Shown here one piece after another: positions 24,941 to 33,275 of a stretch of 39,561 nt of DNA (positions are counted from its first letter, which is position 1; each line of letters begins with the position of its first letter). Source of the stretch: Plesiocystis pacifica SIR-1 (GTDB taxonomy: Bacteria; Myxococcota_A; Polyangia; Nannocystales; Nannocystaceae); contig NZ_ABCS01000088.1 of assembly GCF_000170895.1 (NCBI RefSeq), positions 1-39,561 on the forward strand. The letters run 5' to 3'. The notes under the pieces were generated by a model. It was given only the letters and a program-made list of their open reading frames with translations. It made no database searches and was not told the DNA's origin. Made by a program: the position numbers and the translations under genes.

Positions 24941-27391
24941 GTGTCGGCAGCGTCCAAGGTCCTCGGCGGCGCCCTCGAGGTCGCGTCCACGCCCCCCCTG
25001 CGCCGCCGCGTGGGCCTGGCGATCGCGGTCCTGGCTCTGAGCTTCGTGCCCATGGCCGGCACCCTGGGCTACTTCTCGTCGCTCCTGCTCGCGCCCGCGC
25101 TGTCCCTGCTCGCGGCCGCCGGTGGGGTCGACGCGGTCCGGCGCTCCTTCGCCCCCCGGCCCGCCGGCACAGACGACGCCGACCAGCCCGAGGGCGATCA
25201 GCCCGACGCGCCGCCCACGATGTGGGCGATCAGCGTCGCGGCCCTGCGCGATCTCACCTGGTTGCTCGCCCTGAGCTACGGGATCCTGTTCGTCGGTCAG
25301 CTGTGGACCCTCAACTGCGACGTCCTCGGCGGGACCCACTACTTCATCCTGGGCCCGGCGGTCTCCGCCCTGCTCGGGACCGCGGCCGGGGTGATCGCCA
25401 CCTTGGCGCTCGGCCGGCCCGGCGAGCGCCGCCGCGTCGTCCAGCTCCTCGCCGCCTGGCTGCCCTTTGGCCTGTGCGTGTTCGTGGGCCTGCGCCGCCT
25501 CTACGTCGACCCGGTCGTCTACGCCTTCGACCCCTTCTTTGGCTGGTACTCGGGGCCGCTCTACGACGAGTCGATCCCCATCGACGCGCGCTACTACCAG
25601 TTCCGCGCCTACAACCTGGCCGTGGCCGCGGGGGCGTGGCTGCTGCTCCATGGCCTGCTCGGATCGGACTGGCGCCTGCGCCTGCCCCGGCTCCAGGCCG
25701 AGCCCGGCCGCGGCCCCGCCCGGCTGCGCGTGGGCGTCGGCGCGGTCCTCCTGGCCCTGGCCGGGAGCGTCGGCCTGCAGGCGCCCAGCTGGGGCTTCAC
25801 GGCCACCCGCGAGAGCGTCGCCGAGGTCCTCGGCGCGACCGTCGAGACCGAGCACTTCGTCATCCACTACGCCCCCGGCACGACCACCGCCCGGGAGATC
25901 GAGATGGTCGCCGCCGACCACGAGTTCGCCTACGCCCGGCTCGCCGCTCGCCTCGGCGGCAGCCCCGAGCGCAAGGTCGTCAGCTACATCTTCGAGACCG
26001 GCAAGCTGCGCCAGCGCGTGGTCGGGGCCGACCGCGTCGAGGTGTCCCCGCCGTGGCGCCAGGAGATGTACCTGAGCCGCCGGACCTGGCCCCACTCGGT
26101 CATGCCCCACGAGCTCGGGCACTCGTTCATGGGCGACTTCGGCGACCCGATCCTCGGCCTGCCGATCACCGCCCGCCAGGGCTTCAACGGGGCCCTCGTC
26201 GAGGGCGTGCCCACGGCCCTGGCCCCCAAGCACCTCGACAACCTCGGCCTCCACGAGCAGGCCGCGGTCCTCGACCGCCTCGACAAGCGCCCGAGCCTGA
26301 CCACGCTGTGGGGCGCGGGCTTTTGGGGCGCCGCGGCCAGCCGGGCCTACACGGCCTCGGGCTCCTTCGTGCTGTGGCTGGCCGAGACCCGCGGGTGGGA
26401 GAAGGTCGGCCAGCTCTACGACAACGCCGGGGACGTCGAGGCCATCTACGGCGAAGACATCGCCAGCCTCGAGGCGCAGTGGCTCGAGTTCATCCGCGCC
26501 GTGCCCCTGCGCGACCAGGACGTCGAGGCCCAGGCCCAGCGCTTCCAGCGAAACTCGGTGTTCCGCCGGCCCTGCGCCCACCGAGCCGCCGAGCTCGCGG
26601 CCCAGGCCGCCCGCGCCCGCGTCCGGGACCAGCGCGACGAGGCCCTCGAGATCCAGCAGACCCTGTGCCGCATCGAGCCGGACCAGCCCCGGCACTTCCT
26701 CCAGCTCGCCGACATGTTCGCGCAGTGGCAGGACTTCGACGCCGCCGAGGCGACCCTCGCCGAGCTCGCCGAGCGCGAGGGGCTGAGCGCGACCTACCGG
26801 GCGCTCATCGCCGAGCAGCGCGGCGACACCGAGCTCGTGTCGTCGGCCCCCGGCCACCTCGAGCGCGCCGCCGAGCACTACCGCTTCGCCCTCACCCAGG
26901 GGCCCCTCGAGGGCCGGCGACGCCAGCTCCAGATCGAGCTGCGGGCCACCGAAGAGCCCGCCCTCGCCCCCCTCGCCGCCGCCTACTTCCGGCCCTTCGT
27001 GCCCCCCGACAAGACCCGCGCCGCGGTCATGCTCCAGCTATGGACGGCCAAGTCCATCGCCGAGCTCCCCGGCCACGAGGCCCTCGGCCACTACCTCGTC
27101 GGGCGCCAGTTCATGGCCGTCGCCGCCCCCGAGCAGGCCGTCGAGCCCCTGCGCCTGGCCGTCGACGACGGGCGCTGGGGCGAGCGCGCGCTGTGGACCC
27201 CGGAGCTGCGCCGGGCGGCTCGCTGGAGCCTGACCTCGGCCCTGGTCCAGACCAAGCGCTGGGACGAGGCGCGGGCCATCCTCGACGAGCTCGCCCAGCC
27301 ACAGCTCGTCGAGGGCGAGGGGCACCGCGCGAAGATCCAGCAGTGGCGCGAGCGCGTGGACTTCTTCGAGGCCTACTTCGCCGAAGGCTGA
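24941..27391 (+). CDS. Membrane-anchored zinc metallopeptidase with TPR-like C-terminal region
   Basis: About 816 residues with a GTG start at 24941, 6 bases after CATACT; GTG 24899 would add 14 residues. Hydrophobic segments occupy roughly the first 270 residues (RRVGLAIAVLALSFVPMAGTLGYF, LTWLLALSYGILFVGQLWTLN, AAGVIATLAL, LLAAWLPFGLCVFVGL). Next comes a peptidase MA-like gluzincin domain: VETEHFVIHYAPGTT, then MPHELGHSFMGDF (H390, E391, H394) and GALVEGVPTAL (E421) as likely third zinc ligand. The last 280 residues are helical repeats. Its peptidase domain probably faces the periplasm and degrades or processes envelope proteins. Substrate unknown. The 3' end overlaps the convergent STAS-like gene by 19 bases. 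Confidence 0.85.
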   Translation: MSAASKVLGGALEVASTPPLRRRVGLAIAVLALSFVPMAGTLGYFSSLLLAPALSLLAAAGGVDAVRRSFAPRPAGTDDADQPEGDQPDAPPTMWAISVAALRDLTWLLALSYGILFVGQLWTLNCDVLGGTHYFILGPAVSALLGTAAGVIATLALGRPGERRRVVQLLAAWLPFGLCVFVGLRRLYVDPVVYAFDPFFGWYSGPLYDESIPIDARYYQFRAYNLAVAAGAWLLLHGLLGSDWRLRLPRLQAEPGRGPARLRVGVGAVLLALAGSVGLQAPSWGFTATRESVAEVLGATVETEHFVIHYAPGTTTAREIEMVAADHEFAYARLAARLGGSPERKVVSYIFETGKLRQRVVGADRVEVSPPWRQEMYLSRRTWPHSVMPHELGHSFMGDFGDPILGLPITARQGFNGALVEGVPTALAPKHLDNLGLHEQAAVLDRLDKRPSLTTLWGAGFWGAAASRAYTASGSFVLWLAETRGWEKVGQLYDNAGDVEAIYGEDIASLEAQWLEFIRAVPLRDQDVEAQAQRFQRNSVFRRPCAHRAAELAAQAARARVRDQRDEALEIQQTLCRIEPDQPRHFLQLADMFAQWQDFDAAEATLAELAEREGLSATYRALIAEQRGDTELVSSAPGHLERAAEHYRFALTQGPLEGRRRQLQIELRATEEPALAPLAAAYFRPFVPPDKTRAAVMLQLWTAKSIAELPGHEALGHYLVGRQFMAVAAPEQAVEPLRLAVDDGRWGERALWTPELRRAARWSLTSALVQTKRWDEARAILDELAQPQLVEGEGHRAKIQQWRERVDFFEAYFAEG

Positions 27392-27732
27392 GCGTCTAGC
27401 CAGGCCAGGGCCTCGTCGAGGCTGCGGAACACCTGCACGCTCGAGTCCCGCTTGAAGCGCAGGATCAGGTTGGTCGCGGCCTGCACCACCGGGCTCGCCA
27501 CGACCGCCGCGATGGCGCTGAACTCCGCGGCGTCAATCTGCAGGAAGATCCGCCGGGCCGCGGGGCGAAACTCGGTGTTCGACGCCGTCACCGACAGCAC
27601 CTTGCCGCCGCGGTGGGACTCGAGCCGAGCCACCAGCGCGAGGCTGTCCTGCTCTTCGACGACGCCCTCGGCGTCGACGCGCAGGTAGACCGTACCCGTT
27701 GCGGTGGTCTGAACGCTGAATCGAAGCGGCAT
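27373..27732 (-). CDS. Small SpoIIAA/STAS-like protein
   Basis: 119 residues. The pattern is strand (RFSVQTTATGTVYLRVDAEGVVEEQD), helix (SLALVARLES), strand (KVLSVTASNTEF), helix, strand (ATNLILRFKRD) and a final helix (SLDEALAWLDAQP). This resembles the STAS/SpoIIAA-like fold used in partner switching or lipid binding. No phosphorylatable Ser motif is obvious. Its stop lies inside the 3' end of the metallopeptidase gene on the other strand. A TATGGT hexamer 17 bases before the ATG may give it its own promoter. Function unknown. Confidence 0.72.
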   Translation of the reverse strand: MPLRFSVQTTATGTVYLRVDAEGVVEEQDSLALVARLESHRGGKVLSVTASNTEFRPAARRIFLQIDAAEFSAIAAVVASPVVQAATNLILRFKRDSSVQVFRSLDEALAWLDAQPSAK

Positions 27733-27801
27733 GGTCCCGCGGAGCGACGACCATAGGCCTGCGCGCGAAGCCCGGTCAACGCCGTCGCCGAGGCTGGGTC
27801 T

Positions 27802-27897
27802 TCACGACCCTGCCGTGACCAACAAGTGGGCGGCCAGGACCACGCAGCTGAGCAACCACGCTCGCCACAGCAAGCCCCGACTCGACCGCGCGCTCAT
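27802..27897 (-). CDS. Possible 31-residue membrane peptide
   Basis: ATG at 27897, TGA at 27802. The product has a basic start (MSARSSRGLLWR) and one membrane segment (AWLLSCVVLAAHLLV). A GGAGG Shine-Dalgarno sequence lies 8 bases before the ATG, one of the better ones in the window. It sits between the hydrolase and STAS-like genes on the same strand, in the 296-base gap 27733-28028 that otherwise shows nothing. Only comparison with relatives can show whether it is real. Confidence 0.4.
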   Translation of the reverse strand: MSARSSRGLLWRAWLLSCVVLAAHLLVTAGS

Positions 27898-28028
27898 GGC
27901 TCGACCCTCCGCATCGGCGGGGTCGCAAAGACGGGGCGTCGGGCTGAGCGGGATCCCATGGCCCCCTTCCCTACGCAGCCGCGCCGCGTTTGGGTTGGGA
28001 GTCGAGGATCTTTTTCGCGCGGCCCAGG

Positions 28029-29321
28029 TCAGTGCATGGACACGTCGAATTCGGGGTGCAGCGGCTCGCCGTCGAAGATCAACGTGAAGTCCGTGTCCCC
28101 GAGGACGTGGGCTCGAGCGTAGGCCATCAGGTAGGTCCCGAGCACGGGCACGGCCTCCTCGGTGGGCGTGAACTCGTCGCCGCAGCCGTCGGCCTCGTTG
28201 TTGGGCTGGAACAGGGCGACGAGCTCGGGGTCGAGGTCGTGGCAGATCGTGATGAACGAGTAGTGGGCGCCAAAGGGCATGTCGACCCACACGTCGTCGG
28301 GGTTGGCGAGGGCGTCCCAGGCCGGCTGGGCCTCGGTCCCGTCGGGGGTGGTCAGGTCGAGCTTGCCGCTCTGGAGCAGGGTCGGGACCTCGAGGGTCCC
28401 GTAGGTCGGCGTGTCGAAGGAGCTGTAGAGCGCCGGGGCCTGGGGCGAGATGGCGTCGACGCGCGCGTCGGCCAGGCCCGCCACGGCGTCGGCGACCCCG
28501 GGCTCTTCGAGGAAGGCGCAGTCGCTCGGCGAGCAGGCGCTGAGCAGGTTGTCGTAGTCGACCGCCACCCCTCCGAGGGCGAAGGTCGTGTAGCCGCCGA
28601 AGCTGTGGCCAAACACGAACACGTTGTCGAGGTCCGCCGCCGCTCCGATGGGGTCGCCGCCAAAGCCTCCGTCGGCCTCGTCGAGCATGGCCGAGACGTC
28701 CGAGGGCCGGTGGACCATCATCTCGATGAAGGACTGCGAGGTGCCCCCGAGGGCGTCGAGGGCCGTGTTCCCGACGTGGTTGGCCGAGTAGACGATCCAG
28801 CCGTGGGACGCGAAGCGCTCGGCGAAGGGATAGGCCAAGAGCGCCTCCCCGCCCGAGCCGTGGCTGTAGACGACGGTCGGGAAGCTGCCCGCAGCGACGG
28901 GCGGCGCGTCGAGGGCGACCTCGGTCGGGATCTCGACGATGCCCGCGACGGCGTAGGTGGCTGGATCCGCCCCCGAGCCCGCCTCGGCCGGGTACCAGAC
29001 CCGCGTGGGGATGATCCGCTCGCTGCCGTCGGCGCCCGTGTAGGTGAACTCGAGCTCGCGGTAGCCGACCTCGTGGGGCCCGAGGGCCTCGAGCTCGGCG
29101 ATGAGCTCGTCGCGGTCGGGGCCGCCGGTCTCGGTTTCGGTCTCGCTGGTCTCTTCGGCGTCCTCGGTCCCGTCCTCGGCCTCGCCGCCGCCGATGTCCG
29201 TGTCCTCGCCGACCTCGTCGTCCCCGCCCCCGTCGTCCGAGCAAGCCAGCGGTCCAAAGCCCGCGATCAGGGCCGAGAGCGAGAGGGGGACGAGGAGGCG
29301 TCGGGGCGAAGGGAAGGTCAT
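28029..29321 (-). CDS. Lipidated alpha/beta hydrolase (PAF-acetylhydrolase/dienelactone-hydrolase-like)
   Basis: A 430-residue protein. The signal ends in GFGPLAC (C27), followed by a 45-residue Asp/Glu/Gly/Thr linker typical of surface lipoproteins in this group. The hydrolase domain shows the oxyanion region TVVYSHGSGGE, SHGWIVYSANHVGN, nucleophile elbow FVFGHSFGGYTT (S240), and PTLLQSGKLDLTTPDG, where the acid would sit. The likely catalytic His is in FGAHYSFIT. It would hydrolyse esters or lipids outside the inner membrane. TACCCT 7 bases before the ATG suggests its own promoter, although the upstream GT-B-like gene ends only 25 bases away. Confidence 0.87.
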   Translation of the reverse strand: MTFPSPRRLLVPLSLSALIAGFGPLACSDDGGGDDEVGEDTDIGGGEAEDGTEDAEETSETETETGGPDRDELIAELEALGPHEVGYRELEFTYTGADGSERIIPTRVWYPAEAGSGADPATYAVAGIVEIPTEVALDAPPVAAGSFPTVVYSHGSGGEALLAYPFAERFASHGWIVYSANHVGNTALDALGGTSQSFIEMMVHRPSDVSAMLDEADGGFGGDPIGAAADLDNVFVFGHSFGGYTTFALGGVAVDYDNLLSACSPSDCAFLEEPGVADAVAGLADARVDAISPQAPALYSSFDTPTYGTLEVPTLLQSGKLDLTTPDGTEAQPAWDALANPDDVWVDMPFGAHYSFITICHDLDPELVALFQPNNEADGCGDEFTPTEEAVPVLGTYLMAYARAHVLGDTDFTLIFDGEPLHPEFDVSMH

Positions 29322-29328
29322 GCCCGGG

Positions 29329-29334
29329 AGGGTA
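29329..29334 (-). promoter_or_regulatory. Start-proximal TANNNT box (TACCCT)
   Basis: TACCCT ends 7 bases before the ATG at 29321, in the 25-base gap after the upstream gene. Confidence 0.45.
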
Positions 29335-29346
29335 ACGCGAGGCCGA

Positions 29347-30207
29347 TCAGTGATCGCGGCTCGCGGTCTCGGGCGCCTCGTGGAGGCCTGGAGCGAGGCG
29401 CTCGCCTCGGCGACGCAGCTCGGCGAGCGCGCGCAGCCAGGCCAGCTCCGCCGCGAAGCGCCGCGCGCCGGGGAGCGTCCCGGGCTCCGCCTCCCTCGCG
29501 AGCACGACGGCCCGCTCACGCTCGCCGGCCCCGGCTTCATCGCGCGGGAGTTCCACGGCAGGAACCGCGAGTAAGCGCTCGACGCCGCGCTGGCGCAGGG
29601 CGCTCGCAACGGCCTCGTCCGCGACGAGCACCCCGTCGAAGCGCTGGAGCATCTGCGCCGTCCACTGCTGGGCCCCCTGCTCGGCGAGCTCCGTGAGCGC
29701 CTCGGTCCAGCGCAGCTTGCCCAGCCACGCGGGGGCCTCGACCCCGGCCGCCCGCCCGACCAGCGCCGGCCTGGGCTCCAGGCGCAGGCTCGCCAGCTGG
29801 ACCCACGCCGGCATGAGCAGCGGCGAGCCGCACACGATCACCTCCGGCCGATAGAGCTGGACGAGCTCGAGGACCTGGCGCGGGGAGACGAGCACCCGCG
29901 CCGAGTCCCCGGCGAGCAGGCGCGGGCCAAGGCGCGACTTCAGCTCGGACCACGCCCGACTCGAACGCAGGCGCTGGGGCGCGGCAGCCTCCAGCCGCGC
30001 CGACCACTGCTCGGCGAGCTGTGCGGGATCGGGCGCCGCCACGTGCTCGATGCGCGCGGCTCCCCGCGCCTGGGCCCAGGACTGCGCGTCCGCTTCGAGG
30101 ACCACATAGCGCAGCTCCGACTCGGGCTGAGCCGCCATGTACGCCACCCGGTGCGCGTGCGCAGGATCTCGCGCGCGCTGGTTGTCGACATCGAGGACCG
30201 TGAGCAA
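29347..30207 (-). CDS. GT-B-like half protein, possibly glycosyltransferase family 4 N-domain
   Basis: A 286-residue protein with a TTG start at 30207, the first possible start after a stop at 30217 and preceded by TAGGTT 8 bases upstream. The first 190 residues look like the N-terminal Rossmann half of a GT4 glycosyltransferase: MLTVLDVDNQRARDPAHAHRVAYMA, ESELRYVVLEAD, LVQLYRPEVIVCGSPLLMPAWVQLASLRLEPRPALVGR and FDGVLVADEAVASALRQRGVERLLAVP. After VVLAREAEPGTLPGARRFAAELAWLRAL there is no sugar-nucleotide-binding half with the usual E-x7-E motif. It is therefore truncated compared with the about 380-residue family, and may be inactive or a binding protein. Confidence 0.65.
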   Translation of the reverse strand: MLTVLDVDNQRARDPAHAHRVAYMAAQPESELRYVVLEADAQSWAQARGAARIEHVAAPDPAQLAEQWSARLEAAAPQRLRSSRAWSELKSRLGPRLLAGDSARVLVSPRQVLELVQLYRPEVIVCGSPLLMPAWVQLASLRLEPRPALVGRAAGVEAPAWLGKLRWTEALTELAEQGAQQWTAQMLQRFDGVLVADEAVASALRQRGVERLLAVPAVELPRDEAGAGERERAVVLAREAEPGTLPGARRFAAELAWLRALAELRRRGERLAPGLHEAPETASRDH

Positions 30208-30215
30208 GCGCGTTC

Positions 30216-30221
30216 AACCTA
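30216..30221 (-). promoter_or_regulatory. Start-proximal TANNNT box (TAGGTT, TGC-extended)
   Basis: TAGGTT ends 8 bases before the TTG start at 30207 and is preceded by TGC. Confidence 0.45.
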
Positions 30222-30317
30222 GCACGGCGACCCGGACCCGCCCGCGCGCGCAAAAAGGCGACTCGACTTGCGCCCGCCGCCGTTCGATGCTGTTGTGCGA
30301 CGACTTCGAGGACGGCG

Positions 30318-30953
30318 ATGAGCGCACCGAGCCCAGATCTCAGCGACTACCCCGGCGGCTACACCATCAACCGCAAGGGCGCAGGTCGACAGTTCGACAA
30401 CGATTTTCTCGAGGCCTTCTCGCGCTGCCACGGCAGCATCCCGCTCATCATCTACGCGCCCGTCGTGGGCTGGCTGTTCTACCGGACCGCGACCACGACC
30501 GAGCTGGGTGTGGCCGCGACCGTGGGCCTGACCCTCGCCGGCATCTTCGTGTGGACCCTGGCCGAGTACTGGCTGCACCGCATCGTGTTCCACTTCGAGC
30601 GCATGCCGAAGCTCCACTACTTCCTGCACGGCATCCACCACGTCTACCCCAACGACAAGTACCGGATGGTCATGCCCCCGGGCGCGAGCGCCGTGCCGGC
30701 CGTGCTCTTTTGGCTGCTCGCCTGGGCCCTGCTCGGCCGCGACATGGCGCTGCCGGCCTTCGCCGGCTTCGCGATCGGCTACCTCTGGTACGACATGACC
30801 CACTGGTGGACCCACGTGGGCAAGGCCCGGACCCCGTGGGGCAAGAAGCTGCGCAAGCACCACATGCTGCACCACTTCAAGGACCACGACCTCTACTTCG
30901 GCGTGTCCACGCCGCTGTGGGACTGGGTGTTCGGCACCCTGCCCAAGGAGTAG
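30318..30953 (+). CDS. Fatty acid hydroxylase/sterol desaturase family protein
   Basis: A 211-residue membrane di-iron enzyme. The histidine clusters that hold the metal are HRIVFH (87-92), HGIHH (104-108), THWWTH (161-166) and HHMLHH (181-186). Hydrophobic stretches flank them (IPLIIYAPVVGWLFY, AATVGLTLAGIFVWTLAEYWL, AVLFWLLAWALL, ALPAFAGFAIGYLWY). This is closest to the fatty acid 2-hydroxylase subgroup (about 200 residues with HGxHH), which hydroxylates the acyl chains of sphingolipids. Sphingolipids and 2-hydroxy acids are known from myxobacteria, which fits but is not proof. GAGGA 5 bases before the ATG is a good ribosome site. It is convergent with the sigma gene, 12 bases apart. Confidence 0.92.
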   Translation: MSAPSPDLSDYPGGYTINRKGAGRQFDNDFLEAFSRCHGSIPLIIYAPVVGWLFYRTATTTELGVAATVGLTLAGIFVWTLAEYWLHRIVFHFERMPKLHYFLHGIHHVYPNDKYRMVMPPGASAVPAVLFWLLAWALLGRDMALPAFAGFAIGYLWYDMTHWWTHVGKARTPWGKKLRKHHMLHHFKDHDLYFGVSTPLWDWVFGTLPKE

Positions 30954-30965
30954 TCGCCGCAGCCG

Positions 30966-31880
30966 TCAGCGCGGCTGCGGGCGCGCGCGGCTGCCCCGAC
31001 GCCGACCGTAGTTGGGCAGCAGCTCGCCGACGACGTCGTGGAGGCGGCGGCGGAGCTTGGTCTTGACCCGCTGCTCGAGCTGTCGGGTCCGCTCCCGCGA
31101 CAGGCCCAGCTCGCGCCCGACCTCGACCAGGCTCGGCGGCGAGCCGCTCTCGTCGAGCAGGCGGCGGCGGAGGATGACGCGCTCGCGGGGGTCGAGCTCG
31201 CGGATGACGGCGGCGATGCGCTCGCGGACCAGCTCGCCGACCTCGCGCTCGAAGATCGTCGCCTCGACGGTCGACTCGGACACCAGCGCCGCGCTCGAGG
31301 GGTGATCGAGGGACAGGTCGCGGCCGTCGATGCGCGCGGCCATGGCCTCGACGTGGGCCTCGGAGCACCCAAAATACTCGGCGAGGGCGGCCCGCTCGGC
31401 CGCGCCGTCGCGCTCGCCCGCGGTGGCCTGGAAGCGCCCGCGGGCCCGGTGCAGCCCGTAGAACAGCCGCGTATGCGCGGAGCTCGAGCCCACCCGGACC
31501 AGGCTCCAGCTGCGCTGCACGTGGGCGAGGATCCGCGCCCGCACCCAGTAGCGTCCGTAGGTCATGAACCGCAGGCCGCGCTCGGGGTCGAAGCTCTCGA
31601 GCGCGCGGACGAGGCCGACGTTGCCCTCGGCGACCAGCTCGGCCATGGGGTGGCCGTAGTTTCGATACCCCCGCGCGATCGCAACGACGTCGCGCAGGTG
31701 CGCCTCGATGAGCCGCTGACCGGCGAGGCGATCACCCTCGTGGTAGGCGCGGGCGAGCTCTCGCTCGCGCTCCCCGTCGATCTCCTCGAAGCTCGACACG
31801 TGCGCCACGTAGCGCTCGAAGTCGCGGTCCCTGCTGCTCACCCGGCTCCCCCAGTCCTCTTCGTCGAGAGCTGCGTCCAA
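30966..31880 (-). CDS. RpoH-type alternative sigma factor
   Basis: 304 residues. Region 2: RLIEAHLRDVVAIARGYRNYGHPMAELVAEGNVGL, then FMTYGRYWVRARILAHVQRSWSLVRVG. Region 4: REVGELVRERIAAVIRELDPRERVILRRRL and the helix-turn-helix SLVEVGRELGLSRERTRQLEQRV. The order and the QRSWSLVRVG core fit sigma-32. The RpoH box, canonically QRKLFFNLR, is altered here (HTRLFYGLHR), as in divergent RpoH paralogues of myxobacteria that serve development or stress. The start is TTG at 31880; a GTG at 31841 after GGGGGAG is also possible. The C-terminus ends in an Arg/Pro-rich tail. Confidence 0.93.
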   Translation of the reverse strand: MDAALDEEDWGSRVSSRDRDFERYVAHVSSFEEIDGERERELARAYHEGDRLAGQRLIEAHLRDVVAIARGYRNYGHPMAELVAEGNVGLVRALESFDPERGLRFMTYGRYWVRARILAHVQRSWSLVRVGSSSAHTRLFYGLHRARGRFQATAGERDGAAERAALAEYFGCSEAHVEAMAARIDGRDLSLDHPSSAALVSESTVEATIFEREVGELVRERIAAVIRELDPRERVILRRRLLDESGSPPSLVEVGRELGLSRERTRQLEQRVKTKLRRRLHDVVGELLPNYGRRRGSRARPQPR

Positions 31881-32209
31881 TGCCTGGCTGGCGTCCTGAC
31901 CCCGCGTGGCAGGGTCGCGCTCGCATCAAAACTGGACTGGGCGCCCGATTCCGCCTCGGGCAGCAGCAAGGTGGCTCAACCGAGCCCGCGACCGCCCCAC
32001 CCACGGCGGGGCGACCACCCACAGAGCATGCAGGCAAAGACCCAGGCTGACAAGAGCATCCGGTCCAGTTCGGGCCGGTTTTAAATCGCGCGTCGCTCCT
32101 CTGCGCGAGTCGCAATTTCGTGCTCAAGAGCGTCTCCGCGCCTCTTCCCGGCCATTCCCCTGTCTCATCCACATGGAAACTAGGCCAGCTTGCTAGGCTC
32201 GCGCGGCAC
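31881..32209. other. Divergent intergenic region between sigma and dehydrogenase genes
   Basis: 329 bases with no gene. AACTGGACTGG (31930-31940) and CCGGTCCAGTT (32060-32070) form a near-perfect inverted pair 120 bases apart, which might loop or mark operator halves. A TTTTAAAT stretch at 32079-32086 is the only AT-rich patch. Nothing else is visible. Confidence 0.5.
32194..32199 (+). promoter_or_regulatory. Start-proximal TANNNT box (TAGGCT, TGC-extended)
   Basis: TAGGCT ends 10 bases before the ATG at 32210 and is preceded by TGC. Confidence 0.45.
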
Positions 32210-33262
32210 ATGCTGGCGATCATCCTCGACGAACACGGCGGCCCCGAAGTCCTGCGCCTCGAGACCGTCGCCGATCCCACGCCAGGTCCGGGCCAGGTCG
32301 TCCTCGACGTCCACGCCTGCGCCCTCAATCGCCTCGACATCTGGGTGCGTGGCGGGCTCCCCAACCTGCGCCTGAGCTACCCCCACGTCCTCGGTTCGGA
32401 CATCGCCGGGATCGTCCGCCGCGTGGGACCGGGCGTCGACGAAAGCCTGATTGGGCGCGAGGTCGTGGCCAATCCGGGAGTCAGCTGCGGGCGCTGCGAG
32501 GCCTGCCTGTCCGGCTGGGACAACCTGTGCCCGCACTACCGGATCCTCGGCGAGAACACGACGGGCGGCTACGCGGAGCAGATCTGCGTACCCGTCGCCA
32601 ACCTCGTGGACAAACCCGCGCGCCTGTCCATGGTCGAGGCCGCGGCCTTCCCCCTGACCTTCCTGACCGCCTGGCAGATGCTCGTGACCCTGGCCCAGGT
32701 CCAGCCTGGCGAGACCGTGCTGATCCACGCAGCCGGCAGCGGGGTCGGCTCGGCGGGGCTGCAGATCGCCAAGCACTCCGGGGCGCGCGTGATCGCCCTC
32801 GCCAGCACCGACGCCAAGCTAGCCAAGGCCGAAGCCCTCGGCGCCGACGCGATCGTACGGACCAGCGACGAGGACTGGCCCAAGCAAGTCCGCGCGCTCC
32901 CGGGCGTGGGCCGGCGCGGCGTCGACGTCGTGTTCGAGCACGTCGGCAAAGCCACGTGGAAACACAGCATCAAGCTGTGTCGCCGGGGCGGCCGGGTGGT
33001 GACCTGCGGCGCGTCCTCGGGCTGGGACGCGGACACGGATCTGCGCCAGGTCTTCTTCCGCCAGATCCAGATCCTCGGCTCGACCATGGGCTCGAAGGCC
33101 AGCTTGTTCCGCATCGCCGCGCTCATCGAGGCCGGGGCCATGTCGCCGGTGGTCGACCGCGTGTTCCCCCTGGCCGAAGCCGCCGCGGCCCACCGCTACC
33201 TCGATCGGCGCGAACAATTTGGCAAGGTGGTGCTCGAGGTCCGACCGAGCGCGGACGCCTAG
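32210..33262 (+). CDS. Medium-chain dehydrogenase/reductase (quinone oxidoreductase-like, structural zinc)
   Basis: A 350-residue protein. The start at 32210 is chosen over an upstream in-frame ATG (32120) by the family N-terminus (MLAIILDEHGGPEVLRLE). It combines features of two MDR subgroups. ALNRLDIWVRGG at the substrate site is quinone-oxidoreductase-like and lacks the catalytic zinc Cys. CGRCEACLSGWDNLC (C93, C96, C99, C107) is a structural zinc lobe of alcohol dehydrogenases. HAAGSGVGSAGLQIAK binds NAD(P)H, and DVVFEHVGKATWKHSIKLCRRGGRVVTCG follows. It likely reduces enones or quinones, or oxidises an alcohol. A membrane glycosyltransferase-like gene follows after 13 bases, so they are co-transcribed. 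Confidence 0.92.
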   Translation: MLAIILDEHGGPEVLRLETVADPTPGPGQVVLDVHACALNRLDIWVRGGLPNLRLSYPHVLGSDIAGIVRRVGPGVDESLIGREVVANPGVSCGRCEACLSGWDNLCPHYRILGENTTGGYAEQICVPVANLVDKPARLSMVEAAAFPLTFLTAWQMLVTLAQVQPGETVLIHAAGSGVGSAGLQIAKHSGARVIALASTDAKLAKAEALGADAIVRTSDEDWPKQVRALPGVGRRGVDVVFEHVGKATWKHSIKLCRRGGRVVTCGASSGWDADTDLRQVFFRQIQILGSTMGSKASLFRIAALIEAGAMSPVVDRVFPLAEAAAAHRYLDRREQFGKVVLEVRPSADA

Positions 33263-33275
33263 GACGCCCAGCCCC

